Positions 24,269 to 33,173 of a stretch of 64,000 bases of DNA are shown piece after piece. Source of the DNA: JBCDHN01 sp965224535 (GTDB taxonomy: Bacteria; Verrucomicrobiota; Verrucomicrobiia; Verrucomicrobiales; DEV007); the NCBI GenBank assembly GCA_965224535.1, contig CBDCZR010000022.1, positions 62,001 through 126,000 on the forward strand, in the 5' to 3' direction. Both the position numbers and the translations under genes were made by a program. The notes below the pieces were generated by a model. That model saw nothing but the letters and a program-made list of their open reading frames with translations. It was not told the DNA's origin and made no database searches. The first letter of the stretch is position 1; every line of letters starts with the position of its first letter.

Positions 24269-24627
24269 GCGGCGCTCTGGAGCCCGCAAGCATCACCCAA
24301 ACCGCTGAAGAAATCCCGCTCGATCTGGCCACGGACGATCTCCCGGAGGAGGCCGCCCGCATCATTGCCGAATCTGACGAGCGCATCGACGTATTTTTTG
24401 TCTATCCCTGGCCCATGGAGCAGGATTTCATGCGCGAGCCGTTCGACGAAATTGCCGTGGAAGGGGCTATTCTCCTGACCTACCACCAATCCGGCGAAAT
24501 CTACGCGAATCGCAAGGTTCATTCGGAGTCTGCCGAATATCTTTTGGACGCGGCGCATCAAGGCAGCACCTATGCTTATAGCGCAATGATTGAGGGCTCT
24601 TCAACGTGCCCCCGTTGTAAAATGTAG
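24269..24627 (+). pseudogene. C-terminal fragment of a SAM-dependent methyltransferase-like protein
   Basis: The plus frame reads into 24269 without a start and contains VFFVYPWPMEQDFMREPFDE and VEGAILLTYHQSGEIYA, which resemble the end of a Rossmann-type methyltransferase-like family (my recollection of this family block is moderate). It ends at TAG 24625-24627. The N-terminal half is missing, cut exactly at the junction with the asnS duplicate. Its last 52 bases overlap convergently with the next gene. Confidence 0.5.
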
Positions 24628-25100
24628 TCCAGTGAGGCCCACGGATTTATCGCTTCCAGGTACGGTCTCCAAAGGATCAACAAGCACGCTGCGGCAATGA
24701 CGCACGTCAGTTGCGTTGCTAACCCAAACCGAGCTTGATTGCGACGATATGTCCTAACCAACTTATCCAAATACGGCCCCAAAACCACCCCCATGCAAAC
24801 AGCAACCAGCAAGACGGGTAAAAGCGTTGCGACGAATATCGCCAAGCCTACTCCGCATAGCATGAGAAAAACGAGAACCCTTGTATTCTCAAGCGCCCCG
24901 GGCGTGCCAATCTCCGGTTCCTCTTCCACCTCGTCACTGTTGCATTCAACTACGATCAACTGAATCCCTCCCGTAACAATAGGCGGGTAGGAGCTACCGC
25001 AATCCCCAACAATTTGCCCGTCAAAACCGAGCGCCTGAATACGGTGAAGAGCCAAATGAGCCTCGTGTTCGGTTCGGAAATGGAAGATCTTGTTGTCCAT
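24576..25100 (-). CDS. Membrane protein with N-terminal DUF2007-like signal-transducing domain
   Basis: This encodes 174 residues. Residues 1-55 (IFHFRTEHEAHLALHRIQALGF...) have the layout of the small DUF2007 'putative signal transducing' domain. An acidic linker is followed by three hydrophobic helices (about 75-92, 93-107 and 130-145). The role is unknown. It lies inside the segment bracketed by the two asnS 3' ends and is more AT-rich than its neighbours, consistent with acquired DNA. Confidence 0.65.
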   Translation of the reverse strand: MDNKIFHFRTEHEAHLALHRIQALGFDGQIVGDCGSSYPPIVTGGIQLIVVECNSDEVEEEPEIGTPGALENTRVLVFLMLCGVGLAIFVATLLPVLLVAVCMGVVLGPYLDKLVRTYRRNQARFGLATQLTCVIAAACLLILWRPYLEAINPWASLDYILQRGHVEEPSIIAL

Positions 25101-25143
25101 GATTCGACGGTGTTTTTCACGTTAGCCTGACCCTGGTGCTTGC

Positions 25144-26511
25144 TCAAAATTCCGCATGCCGCGGGGTCCGCGGAAACGGGATGACGTCGCGGATGTTCTC
25201 CACGCCGGTGACGAACATGAGCATGCGCTCGAAGCCGAGGCCGAAGCCGGCGTGGGGCACCGTGCCGTAGCGGCGGAGATCGAGATACCACCAGTAGTCG
25301 TCGGTGCTCAGGTCGTGGTCGGCGAAATTTTGCTCGAGCACTCCGAGGCGCTCTTCGCGCTGACTGCCGCCGATGATCTCGCCGATGCCGGGGACGAGGA
25401 GGTCCATGGCGGCGACGGTCTTACCATCGTCGTTAGCGCGCATGTAGAAGGGCTTGATCGATTTTGGGTAGTCGTAGACGGTCACGGGGCTCTTGAAATG
25501 TTGCTCGGTTAGGAAGCGCTCGTGCTCGCTTTGCAGGTTGGCGCCCCATTCGACGGGATATTCGAATTTTTGGCCGGATTTCTCGAGGATTTCGACGGCG
25601 TCGGTGTAGGTGACGCGTTCGAAGGGCTTCTCGACGACGAATTTCAGCCGCTGAAGCAGCTCTTTATCGACGAATTGGCCGAAAAACGCCAGGTCATCCT
25701 CACATTGCTCCAAAACGTCGCTCGCCACCTCCTCGATCATCTCCTCGGCCAGGTCCATGTCGCCTTCCAGATCGCAAAACGCCATTTCCGGCTCGATCAT
25801 CCAGAATTCGGCGGCATGGCGGCTGGTGTTGGAGTTTTCCGCGCGGAAGGTGGGGCCGAAGGTGTAGATGTTAGAGAGGGCACAGGCGAATGTTTCGCCC
25901 TCCAACTGGCCACTGACGGTGAGGTAGGTGGGTTTGCCGAAAAAATCCAGCTCACCCGCATTTTTCGCCGCCATGCCTTTGGCGTCGAGGGTGGTGACCC
26001 GGAACATTTCGCCGGCCCCTTCGCAATCGCTGGCGGTGATGATGGGGGTGTGGACGTAGACGAAGTGGCGTTCCTGGAAAAATTGGTGGATGGCGTAGGC
26101 CAGGCGGCTGCGGACGCGGAAGACGGCTCCGAGGAGGTTGGTGCGCGGCCGCAGGTGGGCGATTTCGCGCAAAAATTCGCGCGAGTGGCGCTTTTTCTGG
26201 AGGGGGTAGGATTCGTCGGCGTTTCCGAGCAATTCCACGCTGGTTGCCTGGATTTCCCAGGTTTGGCCCTTGCCCTGGCTTTCGACCATTTTGCCTTCAA
26301 TCCGGACGCTGGCGCCGGTCTGGATGTGGGCGATTTCGTCGGCGTAATTCGGCAAATCGGCGTCGGCGATGATTTGCAGCCCCTTGAGGCAGGAACCGTC
26401 GTTGACTTCGAGAAAGCTGAAGGTTTTCGAGTCGCGCCGGGTGCGAACCCAGCCCTGGACGGTGACGTGATCTTCCGGATTTTCGGCGGCGAGAAGCGCT
26501 TTGACTCTCAT
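25144..26511 (-). CDS. asnS: Asparagine--tRNA ligase
   Basis: This is a class II aminoacyl-tRNA synthetase of 455 residues that charges tRNA-Asn. An N-terminal OB-fold anticodon-binding domain (VTVQGWVRTRRDSKTFSFLEVNDGS, conserved block) is followed by the catalytic core with motif 2 FGPTFRAENSNTSRHAAEFWMIEPE (family signature) and motif 3 GFGLGFERMLMFVTGVENIRDV. It ends PFPRTPRHAEF as AsnRS proteins do. ATG 26511 is chosen; a 30-codon upstream extension is not conserved-looking. Its 3' end is duplicated 1 kb away. Confidence 0.95.
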   Translation of the reverse strand: MRVKALLAAENPEDHVTVQGWVRTRRDSKTFSFLEVNDGSCLKGLQIIADADLPNYADEIAHIQTGASVRIEGKMVESQGKGQTWEIQATSVELLGNADESYPLQKKRHSREFLREIAHLRPRTNLLGAVFRVRSRLAYAIHQFFQERHFVYVHTPIITASDCEGAGEMFRVTTLDAKGMAAKNAGELDFFGKPTYLTVSGQLEGETFACALSNIYTFGPTFRAENSNTSRHAAEFWMIEPEMAFCDLEGDMDLAEEMIEEVASDVLEQCEDDLAFFGQFVDKELLQRLKFVVEKPFERVTYTDAVEILEKSGQKFEYPVEWGANLQSEHERFLTEQHFKSPVTVYDYPKSIKPFYMRANDDGKTVAAMDLLVPGIGEIIGGSQREERLGVLEQNFADHDLSTDDYWWYLDLRRYGTVPHAGFGLGFERMLMFVTGVENIRDVIPFPRTPRHAEF

Positions 26512-26643
26512 GCATTGAGAATGACCCAGATTTGCGCCCGGCACAACTAGCTCTCCTCGATAGCGCCTCAATTTTCCGCCCTCAACCTGCCGATCTGCCA
26601 ATCTCGCGAACGAGCACTGTTGGCGATGCCCGCGCCGAAAAAG

Positions 26644-26718
26644 TGGCTACCCCGCAAGGACTCGAACCTTGAATGTCTGAACCAAAATCAGATGTGTTAC
26701 CGATTACACCACGGGGTA
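26644..26718 (-). tRNA. tRNA-Gln (anticodon UUG)
   Basis: On the minus strand the gene starts TACCCCG and ends CGGGGTA-G-CCA, a perfect 7-bp acceptor stem with encoded CCA. The anticodon arm is TCTGA-TTTTGGT-TCAGA, giving UUG at positions 34-36. The T arm contains GGTTCGAGTCC. Length 75 bases. It lies between asnS and gpmI. Confidence 0.95.
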
Positions 26719-26794
26719 AGCTGGTGTCAAACGACAAGGCGACTGTTCGCCCATTTTTTCGCGATTTGCAAGGCCACTTTTCGCGCTGCGCCAT

Positions 26795-28339
26795 TCACTT
26801 TTTGATCTTGCGAACCAGGAGGCTGGAACCCGTCATTTCCTCCGGTTTTTCCACGCCCAGCATGGCGAGCAACGTCGGCGCGATGTCGGCCAAAATCCCG
26901 TCGGTTAGCCAAAATTCCTTGGGATCGGTTGATACGTAGAGGAGGTGCACGGGAAAGGTGGTGTGGGCGGTGTGGGGAGAGCCATCGGGGTTTTTCATCA
27001 ACTCGCAGTTTCCATGATCGGCGGTGATGAGGAGCTTTCCGTCCAATTCCAGGGTTTTTTCGACCACCAGCTTCACGCACTCGTCCACTTTCTCCACCGC
27101 CTTCACCGCGGCGTTCAAATCGCCGGTGTGGCCCACCATATCGGGGTTGGCGTAGTTGAGAACGACCAAATCTTGATCGGGCAGCCGTTCCAGCAGATCG
27201 CGGGTGACTTCGTCCGCGCTCATTTCCGGTTGCAGGTCGTAGGTGGCGACTTTGGGCGATGCCACGAGGCTGCGCGTTTCGCCTTCAAAGGGCTCTTCCA
27301 CGCCGCCGTTGAAGAAATACGAGACGTGGGGATATTTTTCGGTTTCGGCGATCCGCAACTGGGTGAGGCCGGCATTGCTCGCCACTTCGCCCAGCACGTT
27401 GGTTAGCTCTTCGGGCGGAAAGACGACCGGGCAATCGTAGTTTTCGTCGTACTCGGTCAGGGTCACGTAGTGGACCTTGGGAACCCCGCCGCGGGCGAAT
27501 CCTTCGAAATTTTTCCGCAAAAAGGCCAGGGAAAGCTGGCGGGCGCGGTCGGCGCGGAAATTGAAGAACACGATCACGTCGCGGTCGCGAATGCGTTGCT
27601 GTTCGGGCTCCACGAAGATCATCGGCAGCAGGAATTCGTCGGTTTTTTCCGCTTCGTAGCAGCGGGCGACGGCTTCGCTGGGCAGCACCTCCTGAAAATC
27701 GCCCTTGCCGTGGACCAGCGCGTCCCAGGCCAGTTTTGAGCGATCCCAACGCTTGTCGCGGTCCATGGCATAGTAGCGGCCGACCACCGTGGCGATGCGG
27801 GCGCCGACAGCGGCGAGTTTATCCTCACAATACGACAAATAGCCGGCGCCGCCGGTGGGCGAGGTGTCGCGGCCGTCGGTGATGGCGTGCACCCAAATCT
27901 CCTCCACCCCCGCGTTTTGGGCGGCCTCGGCCAGGGCGACGAGGTGATCCTGATGGCTGTGCACGCCGCCGTCGGAAACCAGGCCAATAAAGTGGAGCCG
28001 CCGGTTTTTCGCGGATTCAAACGCCTCGCGCAGCGCCGGAATTTTCGGCAAACGGCCTTCGGCGATCGATTTGTTGATGCGCGTCAGGTCCTGGTAGACG
28101 ATCCGCCCCGCGCCCAGGTTCATGTGGCCCACCTCAGAGTTGCCCATTTGGCCGGCGGGCAGGCCCACGTCTTCGCCGCAAGTGCTGAGGTAGCTGAGGG
28201 GGTAATTTTCGTAAAGTTGGTCGTGAAACGGCGTTTTTGCGATGAGCGAGGCGTTGGCGTCCTTCTTCGCCGTTTTCTGGCCGCCGGGATTGACGCCCCA
28301 GCCGTCGCGGATGATGAGAACAACAGGTTTCTTAGCCAT
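26795..28339 (-). CDS. gpmI: 2,3-bisphosphoglycerate-independent phosphoglycerate mutase
   Basis: This interconverts 3- and 2-phosphoglycerate in glycolysis and gluconeogenesis. The 514-residue length and the motifs fit: metal-binding RDGWGVNP near the N-terminus, the phosphoserine segment MGNSEVGHMNLGAGR, GLVSDGGVHSHQDHL, ITDGRDTSP, FFNFRADRARQL, and the C-terminal metal site LNYANPDMVGHTG...ITADHGNCE. It belongs to the alkaline phosphatase superfamily like the sulfatases, but lacks the CxPxR motif. Monocistronic by position. Confidence 0.95.
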   Translation of the reverse strand: MAKKPVVLIIRDGWGVNPGGQKTAKKDANASLIAKTPFHDQLYENYPLSYLSTCGEDVGLPAGQMGNSEVGHMNLGAGRIVYQDLTRINKSIAEGRLPKIPALREAFESAKNRRLHFIGLVSDGGVHSHQDHLVALAEAAQNAGVEEIWVHAITDGRDTSPTGGAGYLSYCEDKLAAVGARIATVVGRYYAMDRDKRWDRSKLAWDALVHGKGDFQEVLPSEAVARCYEAEKTDEFLLPMIFVEPEQQRIRDRDVIVFFNFRADRARQLSLAFLRKNFEGFARGGVPKVHYVTLTEYDENYDCPVVFPPEELTNVLGEVASNAGLTQLRIAETEKYPHVSYFFNGGVEEPFEGETRSLVASPKVATYDLQPEMSADEVTRDLLERLPDQDLVVLNYANPDMVGHTGDLNAAVKAVEKVDECVKLVVEKTLELDGKLLITADHGNCELMKNPDGSPHTAHTTFPVHLLYVSTDPKEFWLTDGILADIAPTLLAMLGVEKPEEMTGSSLLVRKIKK

Positions 28340-28485
28340 GAATATAGTTAGTCCAACTCCGAAAAATCGGCCAGAGTATTCGCGACCTGCCTTGCCAGCA
28401 ATTCATTTTCGGTCACCATCAGCAAAATTGCCGTGATAGGGGGGCGGGAGGCGATGCCCCGAGCGGGACGCTTTCGCCACAATGG

Positions 28486-29262
28486 TCACCCCCGCGAAAT
28501 GGCCGCCACAATTTCCGCCGCCGCTGCAAAGCCGAACGCGCCGGTGACGAACGTGGCCGTGCCCAGGCCGGCGTCGCAATTGAGCCGCGTTCCCAGGCCT
28601 GGCTCTTTTCCGGCGCAAACCTGGCCATCGGTCCACGGATAGACCGCGTTTTCGACCGAAAACACCGCGGAAACGCCAAAATCCACGTTTTCTCCGCGCG
28701 GGAAGCCGAATTCGCGCCGCAAGGTCTTGCGAACCGTCCGCAGCAACTTGTCGTTGGTGGCGCGAACCAAATCAGCGACGCGAACGGCGCTCGTGTCTCG
28801 CTTTCCGCCCGCTCCGCCGCAGGTAACGGCGGACAACCCGCGTTCGCGGCATTCGGCCAGCAGCAGGCACTTTTGTTCCATTTCGTCGATCGCGTCGACC
28901 ACGAAGTCCAGCTCCGGCGTTAGCAGATCACCGGCGTTTTTCGCGGTAAAAAACGTTTCGTGCGCCACGACCTCGCAACCGGGGTGAATTGCGGCGATCC
29001 GCTCGGCCAAGGCAGCCACCTTTGGCCGGCCGATTTGCCCATCCAACGCGTGCAATTGCCGGTTCACGTTCGTCACGCAAATCTCGTCCAAATCCACCAT
29101 CGTGATGCGCCCGACACCGCTGCGAGCCAGCGCCTCGACCGTCCACGAACCCACGCCGCCAACGCCGATCACCGCTACGTGAGCCGAACGCAGCCGATCC
29201 AGCGCCGCCGCGCCAAACAGCCTGCTAATGCCGCCAAAACGGTTGGTGTAATCGTCGTTCAC
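28486..29262 (-). CDS. tcdA: tRNA threonylcarbamoyladenosine dehydratase
   Basis: TcdA is an E1/MoeB-like enzyme that cyclises t6A37 in tRNA to ct6A using ATP. The nucleotide-binding motif VAVIGVGGVGSWTVEAL and the following acidic strand MVDLDEICVTNVNRQ are present, as is VVDAIDEMEQKCLL and the GTATFVTGAFG C-terminal part. The GTG at 29262 (VNDDYTNRFGG) is preferred because family alignment begins there. The upstream in-frame ATG at 29319 would translate a low-complexity GAAATTCGAAAT-type spacer. Length is then 258 residues, close to the E. coli protein. Confidence 0.9.
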   Translation of the reverse strand: MNDDYTNRFGGISRLFGAAALDRLRSAHVAVIGVGGVGSWTVEALARSGVGRITMVDLDEICVTNVNRQLHALDGQIGRPKVAALAERIAAIHPGCEVVAHETFFTAKNAGDLLTPELDFVVDAIDEMEQKCLLLAECRERGLSAVTCGGAGGKRDTSAVRVADLVRATNDKLLRTVRKTLRREFGFPRGENVDFGVSAVFSVENAVYPWTDGQVCAGKEPGLGTRLNCDAGLGTATFVTGAFGFAAAAEIVAAISRG

Positions 29263-29317
29263 GCCAATTTTTCGGATTTCGGGTTTCGAATTTCGGATTT
29301 CGAGTTTTCCCTTCACC

Positions 29318-29641
29318 ATGCCGTACAACCTCCATCTCGGCGAGAGCGAAACCGAAGCGCTGGAAACCCAGCCGCACCTCAGCATCGACTACCCCGTGCA
29401 CCGGCGCATTTTCGGCGCGGCGGGCGTCCAGCTCTACGACCTGACACTTTTCTACAACCTGAGCGATTTTTACCAAAACGCGGCGTTTTTTGGCGATAAC
29501 GTGGTGAGCCTGCGCGGCGAGGTGGAAGAAGCGCGGCGGCGCATCCACGACCCCCGCGCCACCGAGGTTTTGAGCGAAATGAGCAAGCTGTGCGAGCGGG
29601 CGCGCAAAAAGGGGCTCAACATCTACGCGTTCGGCGAATGA
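29318..29641 (+). CDS. Conserved-looking hypothetical protein
   Basis: This encodes 107 soluble residues, with helix-rich sequence in the C-terminal half (SLRGEVEEARRRIHDPRATE). No family is recognised. It is divergent from tcdA, 55 bases from the preferred GTG, and its stop overlaps the next ATG as ATGA (29638-29641), so it is translationally coupled to the HD-domain gene. Confidence 0.75.
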   Translation: MPYNLHLGESETEALETQPHLSIDYPVHRRIFGAAGVQLYDLTLFYNLSDFYQNAAFFGDNVVSLRGEVEEARRRIHDPRATEVLSEMSKLCERARKKGLNIYAFGE

Positions 29642-30249
29642 GCGCGGAAACGGAGATGGAGCGGCGATGGCTGAGGCTGGCGGAGGCGAATTCGCAGCCA
29701 AAACCGCGGGAAACGTGGAAATCGCTTCACCGGCTGTATTCCGCGCCGGATCGGGCCTACCACAACCTGGGACACATTCGCGCCTGTCTCGGTTGGCTGG
29801 AAAAAGTTGCCAACGATGCGCAAGACCCTCTCTCGCTGGAATTTACGATTTGGTTTCACGACGCGATTTACGACACGCACGCTCGGGACAACGAGGCGCA
29901 AAGCGCCGATTTCGCAGTTTCGTCGTTAGCGGCTCCAATCCGCGTCGAGCGCGTTCGCGACCTCATTCTCGCCACGCAACATCGCGAGGCCGCCGAGGGC
30001 GACGCGGGGCTGATTTGCGACATTGACCTGGCGATTCTGGGCTCCGATTCCGATGCCTACCACGCCTATCGCGGCCAAATTCGCGAAGAATACGGCTGGG
30101 TTCCCGATGCGGAGTTTTTCGTGGGCCGAATCCAAGTGTTGCGCCTGTTTCTGAGCCGGCCCGCGATTTTCGCCACCGCGCCGTTTCGTCACCTGGAATC
30201 CGCGGCCCGCCGCAACCTGGAAGCGGAAATTCGGGCGTTGGGCGGCTAA
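29638..30249 (+). CDS. Predicted HD-type metal-dependent phosphohydrolase (COG4339-like)
   Basis: This is a 203-residue helical protein with metal-binding histidines and aspartates in the order expected for the small HD family: YHNLGHI, then WFHDAIYDT, NEAQSA, LILATQHRE and CDIDLAILG. Substrate is unknown; relatives are annotated only as predicted HD phosphohydrolases. It is coupled by ATGA to the 107-residue gene upstream. No further gene follows in the operon. Confidence 0.85.
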   Translation: MSAETEMERRWLRLAEANSQPKPRETWKSLHRLYSAPDRAYHNLGHIRACLGWLEKVANDAQDPLSLEFTIWFHDAIYDTHARDNEAQSADFAVSSLAAPIRVERVRDLILATQHREAAEGDAGLICDIDLAILGSDSDAYHAYRGQIREEYGWVPDAEFFVGRIQVLRLFLSRPAIFATAPFRHLESAARRNLEAEIRALGG

Positions 30250-30261
30250 ATTAGGCTGAGC

Positions 30262-30370
30262 ATGGCTAAATTCCAAGGTCGTTTCCTTCGGCCGCGAAAA
30301 GGTCGAAGCGGGTAGACCGGCGGTCGATCACAGTGGCACTTCCTCGGGGTAGCTTTCCACGCGTAGCAAG
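30262..30370 (-). pseudogene. Short decayed copy of a sialate O-acetylesterase-like C-terminus
   Basis: The plus-strand text around 30300-30370 is closely similar to 32695-32770, sharing GAAGCGGGTAGAC and CACTTCCTCGGGGTAG. That second site is the C-terminal part of a minus-strand sialate O-acetylesterase-like fragment. On the minus strand here, frames give CYAWK and SYPEEVPL in different phases, so it is broken. Confidence 0.4.
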
Positions 30371-30438
30371 CATTGGTAATGCCAGGGATCGCTCTTTGCC
30401 CTTAATGAAAAAGCGATTCCCAAGCATTAACTTGAGCG

Positions 30439-32587
30439 ATGCCCTTCACCAAAATGCTCACCACCTTGTTTCTCGCTGCCGCGTTCCTGTTCAGCGGGCC
30501 ATCCATTGCCGACGATACAGGCAAGGGAAAAGGCGGCAGCCGTCTCCCCGAGATCGGCGCCAGCAAAGAGCAGATGAAGCAAATTGCCGCACTGCGCAAA
30601 CAAGGCAGCGCTGAAATGAAAGCGGCACGCGAAGCCGGCGATGACGCCACCGGGGAGGCTGCCGCCAAGAAGGTGGAGGACGGTATCGCGAGAATCCTCG
30701 GCAAAGAGCTCTACGAAAAATTCAGAGGAGCCCCGTCCTCGCAGACCGATGGGCCGAGACCGAACATCATCTGGATTTCGGCTGAGGACATCAGCCCACA
30801 CCTGGGATGTTTCGGCGATCCTCATGCGATTACTCCCCATCTCGATAAACTGGCTGAAGAAGGCGTGCGCTACACCCATGCTTTCACCGCTGCCGGCGTC
30901 TGCGCGCCCTGCCGTTCCACCATCATCACCGGAATGTATCAAAATTCTATCGGCACCCATCACATGCGCTGCAATGCAGTCCTGCCCGAGTGGCTCAAGC
31001 CTTTCCCGATGTATTTCCGCGAAGCTGGCTACTACTGCACGAACAACTCCAAGACCGACTACCAGTTCTCAGATCCCGGGCGCAGTGAAATCTGGGATAA
31101 ATGTTCGGGAACAGCTCACTGGAGAAACCGGACCGACAAGCAGCAACCCTTCTTTGCCGTGTTTAACTACACCGGCTGCCACGAAAGCGGCATCGCCAGC
31201 GAATCCAAATACAGCGACGTCACCAGCGACCTCAAACCGGACCAACGCCAGAACCCCGACGCTTTCACTAACCTGCCTCCCTACTACCCGGACACGCCCG
31301 TGGTCCGCGAAGATTGGAAACGCAATTACGAAACCATCACCGCGATGGACGTCTGGGCCGGCAAACTGATCGAGGAATTGAAGCAGCAGGGCGTCTATGA
31401 AAACACCATCGTTTTCTTCTGGTCCGATCACGGAGTCGGGCTGCCGCGTGCGAAGCGTTGGCTCTACGATTCTGGCACGCGCATCCCGTTCATCGTCCGT
31501 ATTCCGGAGAAATTCCGGCACAAGGATCAGGGCAAGCCCGGCACCCTGACCGATGAACTAATCAACTCGACCGACTTCGGTCCCACCGTCATGAGCCTGG
31601 CCGGGCTTGCCGTTCCGGACCGCCTGCAGGGCCGCGCGTTCCTCGGCCCGCACACTTCGCCATCGCCGCGCAGCTACGTGTTCGGTGCCAGGGATCGAAT
31701 GGACGAACGCTACGACATCATTCGCGCGGTGCGTGACAAGCGGTTTCGTTACATCCGCAATTTCGAGCCGCTCAAGCCCTACTATCAATACATGAACACC
31801 CCGGAGAAAGGCGCCACCATGCGCGAGATCCGGCGGCTGGAACAATCCGGCGACGCCCCCCCCCGAAGCCATGGCCTGCTTTTCCGCGGCGACCAAACCG
31901 GTCGAAGAACTCTACGACCTGGAAAACGATCCCCACGAAATTCACAACCTCGCCGACGATGCCGAGTGGCAGGAGAAAAAATCCGAACTCCGCGAAGCTC
32001 TGGAAACATGGCAGCTCGAGATCGGTGACATCGGATTGATGCCGGAATCGGAAATCGAAAAGCGCGAGGCCGGCGCGGGATCGACCTGGGGAATTCTGCG
32101 TCAGACCGAGGATCCCGGAAAAACGATTCGCGAACTGACCTCCGCCGCTACCCTCGCTTCCCAAGGGCCGGAGGCGATTTCCCAACTGAAAACGCTGGCC
32201 CTCCACCAAGACGCCGCCGTTCGATATTGGGCGGCGACCGGATTGGGGAATTTTTCCGACCAGGTTGCCGGAGATCAGGACGCGAAACAGCGCCTCGACA
32301 AGATGCTGGCCGACGAATCCGCCGCGGTCCGCATTGCCGCCGGCCGGGCTTTGTGTCGAATGGGCGAAACGCAAAAAGCTCTGCCGCTACTCGGCGATGA
32401 GCTATCCGGGGAATATCAGTGGGCCAGACTTCAGGCGGCGATTGCTCTGGACTACCTCGATGAAACCGCCCGGCCAGCGCTCGACGCCCTGCAAGGCGCG
32501 CTATCGGATCAACCTAACAAATACATCATCCGCGTCGCCAATCGCGCCGTGAACGACTTGTTGGGGACGGAGAAAAAAGTACGGTAG
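30439..32587 (+). CDS. Secreted sulfatase with HEAT-like tail, frameshifted at a nine-C run
   Basis: This is a type I sulfatase with signal peptide (MPFTKMLTTLFLAAAFLFSG), a charged helical segment (about 42-95), then the sulfatase core with metal strand NIIWISAED (109-117) and formylglycine motif C-A-P-C-R at 155-159. At 31856-31864 nine consecutive C's put the reading out of frame: the first frame would end at 32028, while the true continuation (PEAMACFSAATKPVEELYDLENDPHE..., only the start quoted) runs to 32587 and includes HEAT-like repeats. With eight C's one protein of about 715 residues is restored. The run may be a slippage switch or a sequencing error. Confidence 0.85.
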
Positions 32588-32654
32588 CGCGGCGAATGGG
32601 TCGTTGGGATTCGGTCCGACCCGAGTGCTGTGCTACGTGCAACTTTTCTCATGG

Positions 32655-33000
32655 TTACTCGTTCGTTTCCTCCCACCAGGGCTCGGTCGTGAAGGGCGAA
32701 GCGGGTAGACTGGTGGTGGATCGAAGGGCCACTTCCTCGGGGTAGTTTTTCCAGGCGTAGCGGGCATGGGCGGGTTGGGTGACCTGGTCACTCGTGATCT
32801 CGATCATGTTGGCGGAAATCACTTTCGCTTCGGCAGGGTGAAAGACTCCGTCCTCGCCGGCAAGTTCGAAGCCCGCCAGAGATGCGCCCCCGGATTTCAG
32901 CGGCGCGCCGCCGAGGTCGAAGCGGACCTGGATCCGGTCGCCGGTGACCGTCGCTTCGGCGTAGATCGGGCTGGTGGTGGCGGGCGCGGATGGTTTATGG
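32655..33000 (-). pseudogene. C-terminal fragment of a sialate O-acetylesterase-like protein
   Basis: The minus frame from about 33000 to TAA 32655-32657 reads PIYAEATVTGDRIQVRFDL and GFELAGEDGVFHPAEAKV, ending with ARYAWKNYPEEVALRSTTSL and a short LPASPF-type end. This is the beta-rich C-terminal domain typical of bacterial sialate O-acetylesterases. The catalytic SGNH part is missing because a different sequence begins upstream. A short minus fragment EDRYDGEPQMLPLNN at about 33020-33110 is also broken coding sequence of unknown origin. Confidence 0.65.
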
Positions 33001-33173
33001 ATTTTTCATCGGACGGACAGCCTCTCCGGATCGAGCCTCCATTCGGAACTGCGATTGTTCAAGGGCAGCATTTGCGGCTCGCCGTCGTAGCGATCTTCGC
33101 GTGCCGGAGCGCGTCAGGCCGTTCATGCGTTCCCTGCGCCAGCCTCTCAATCATATGACTCGATTTGCAAGGC

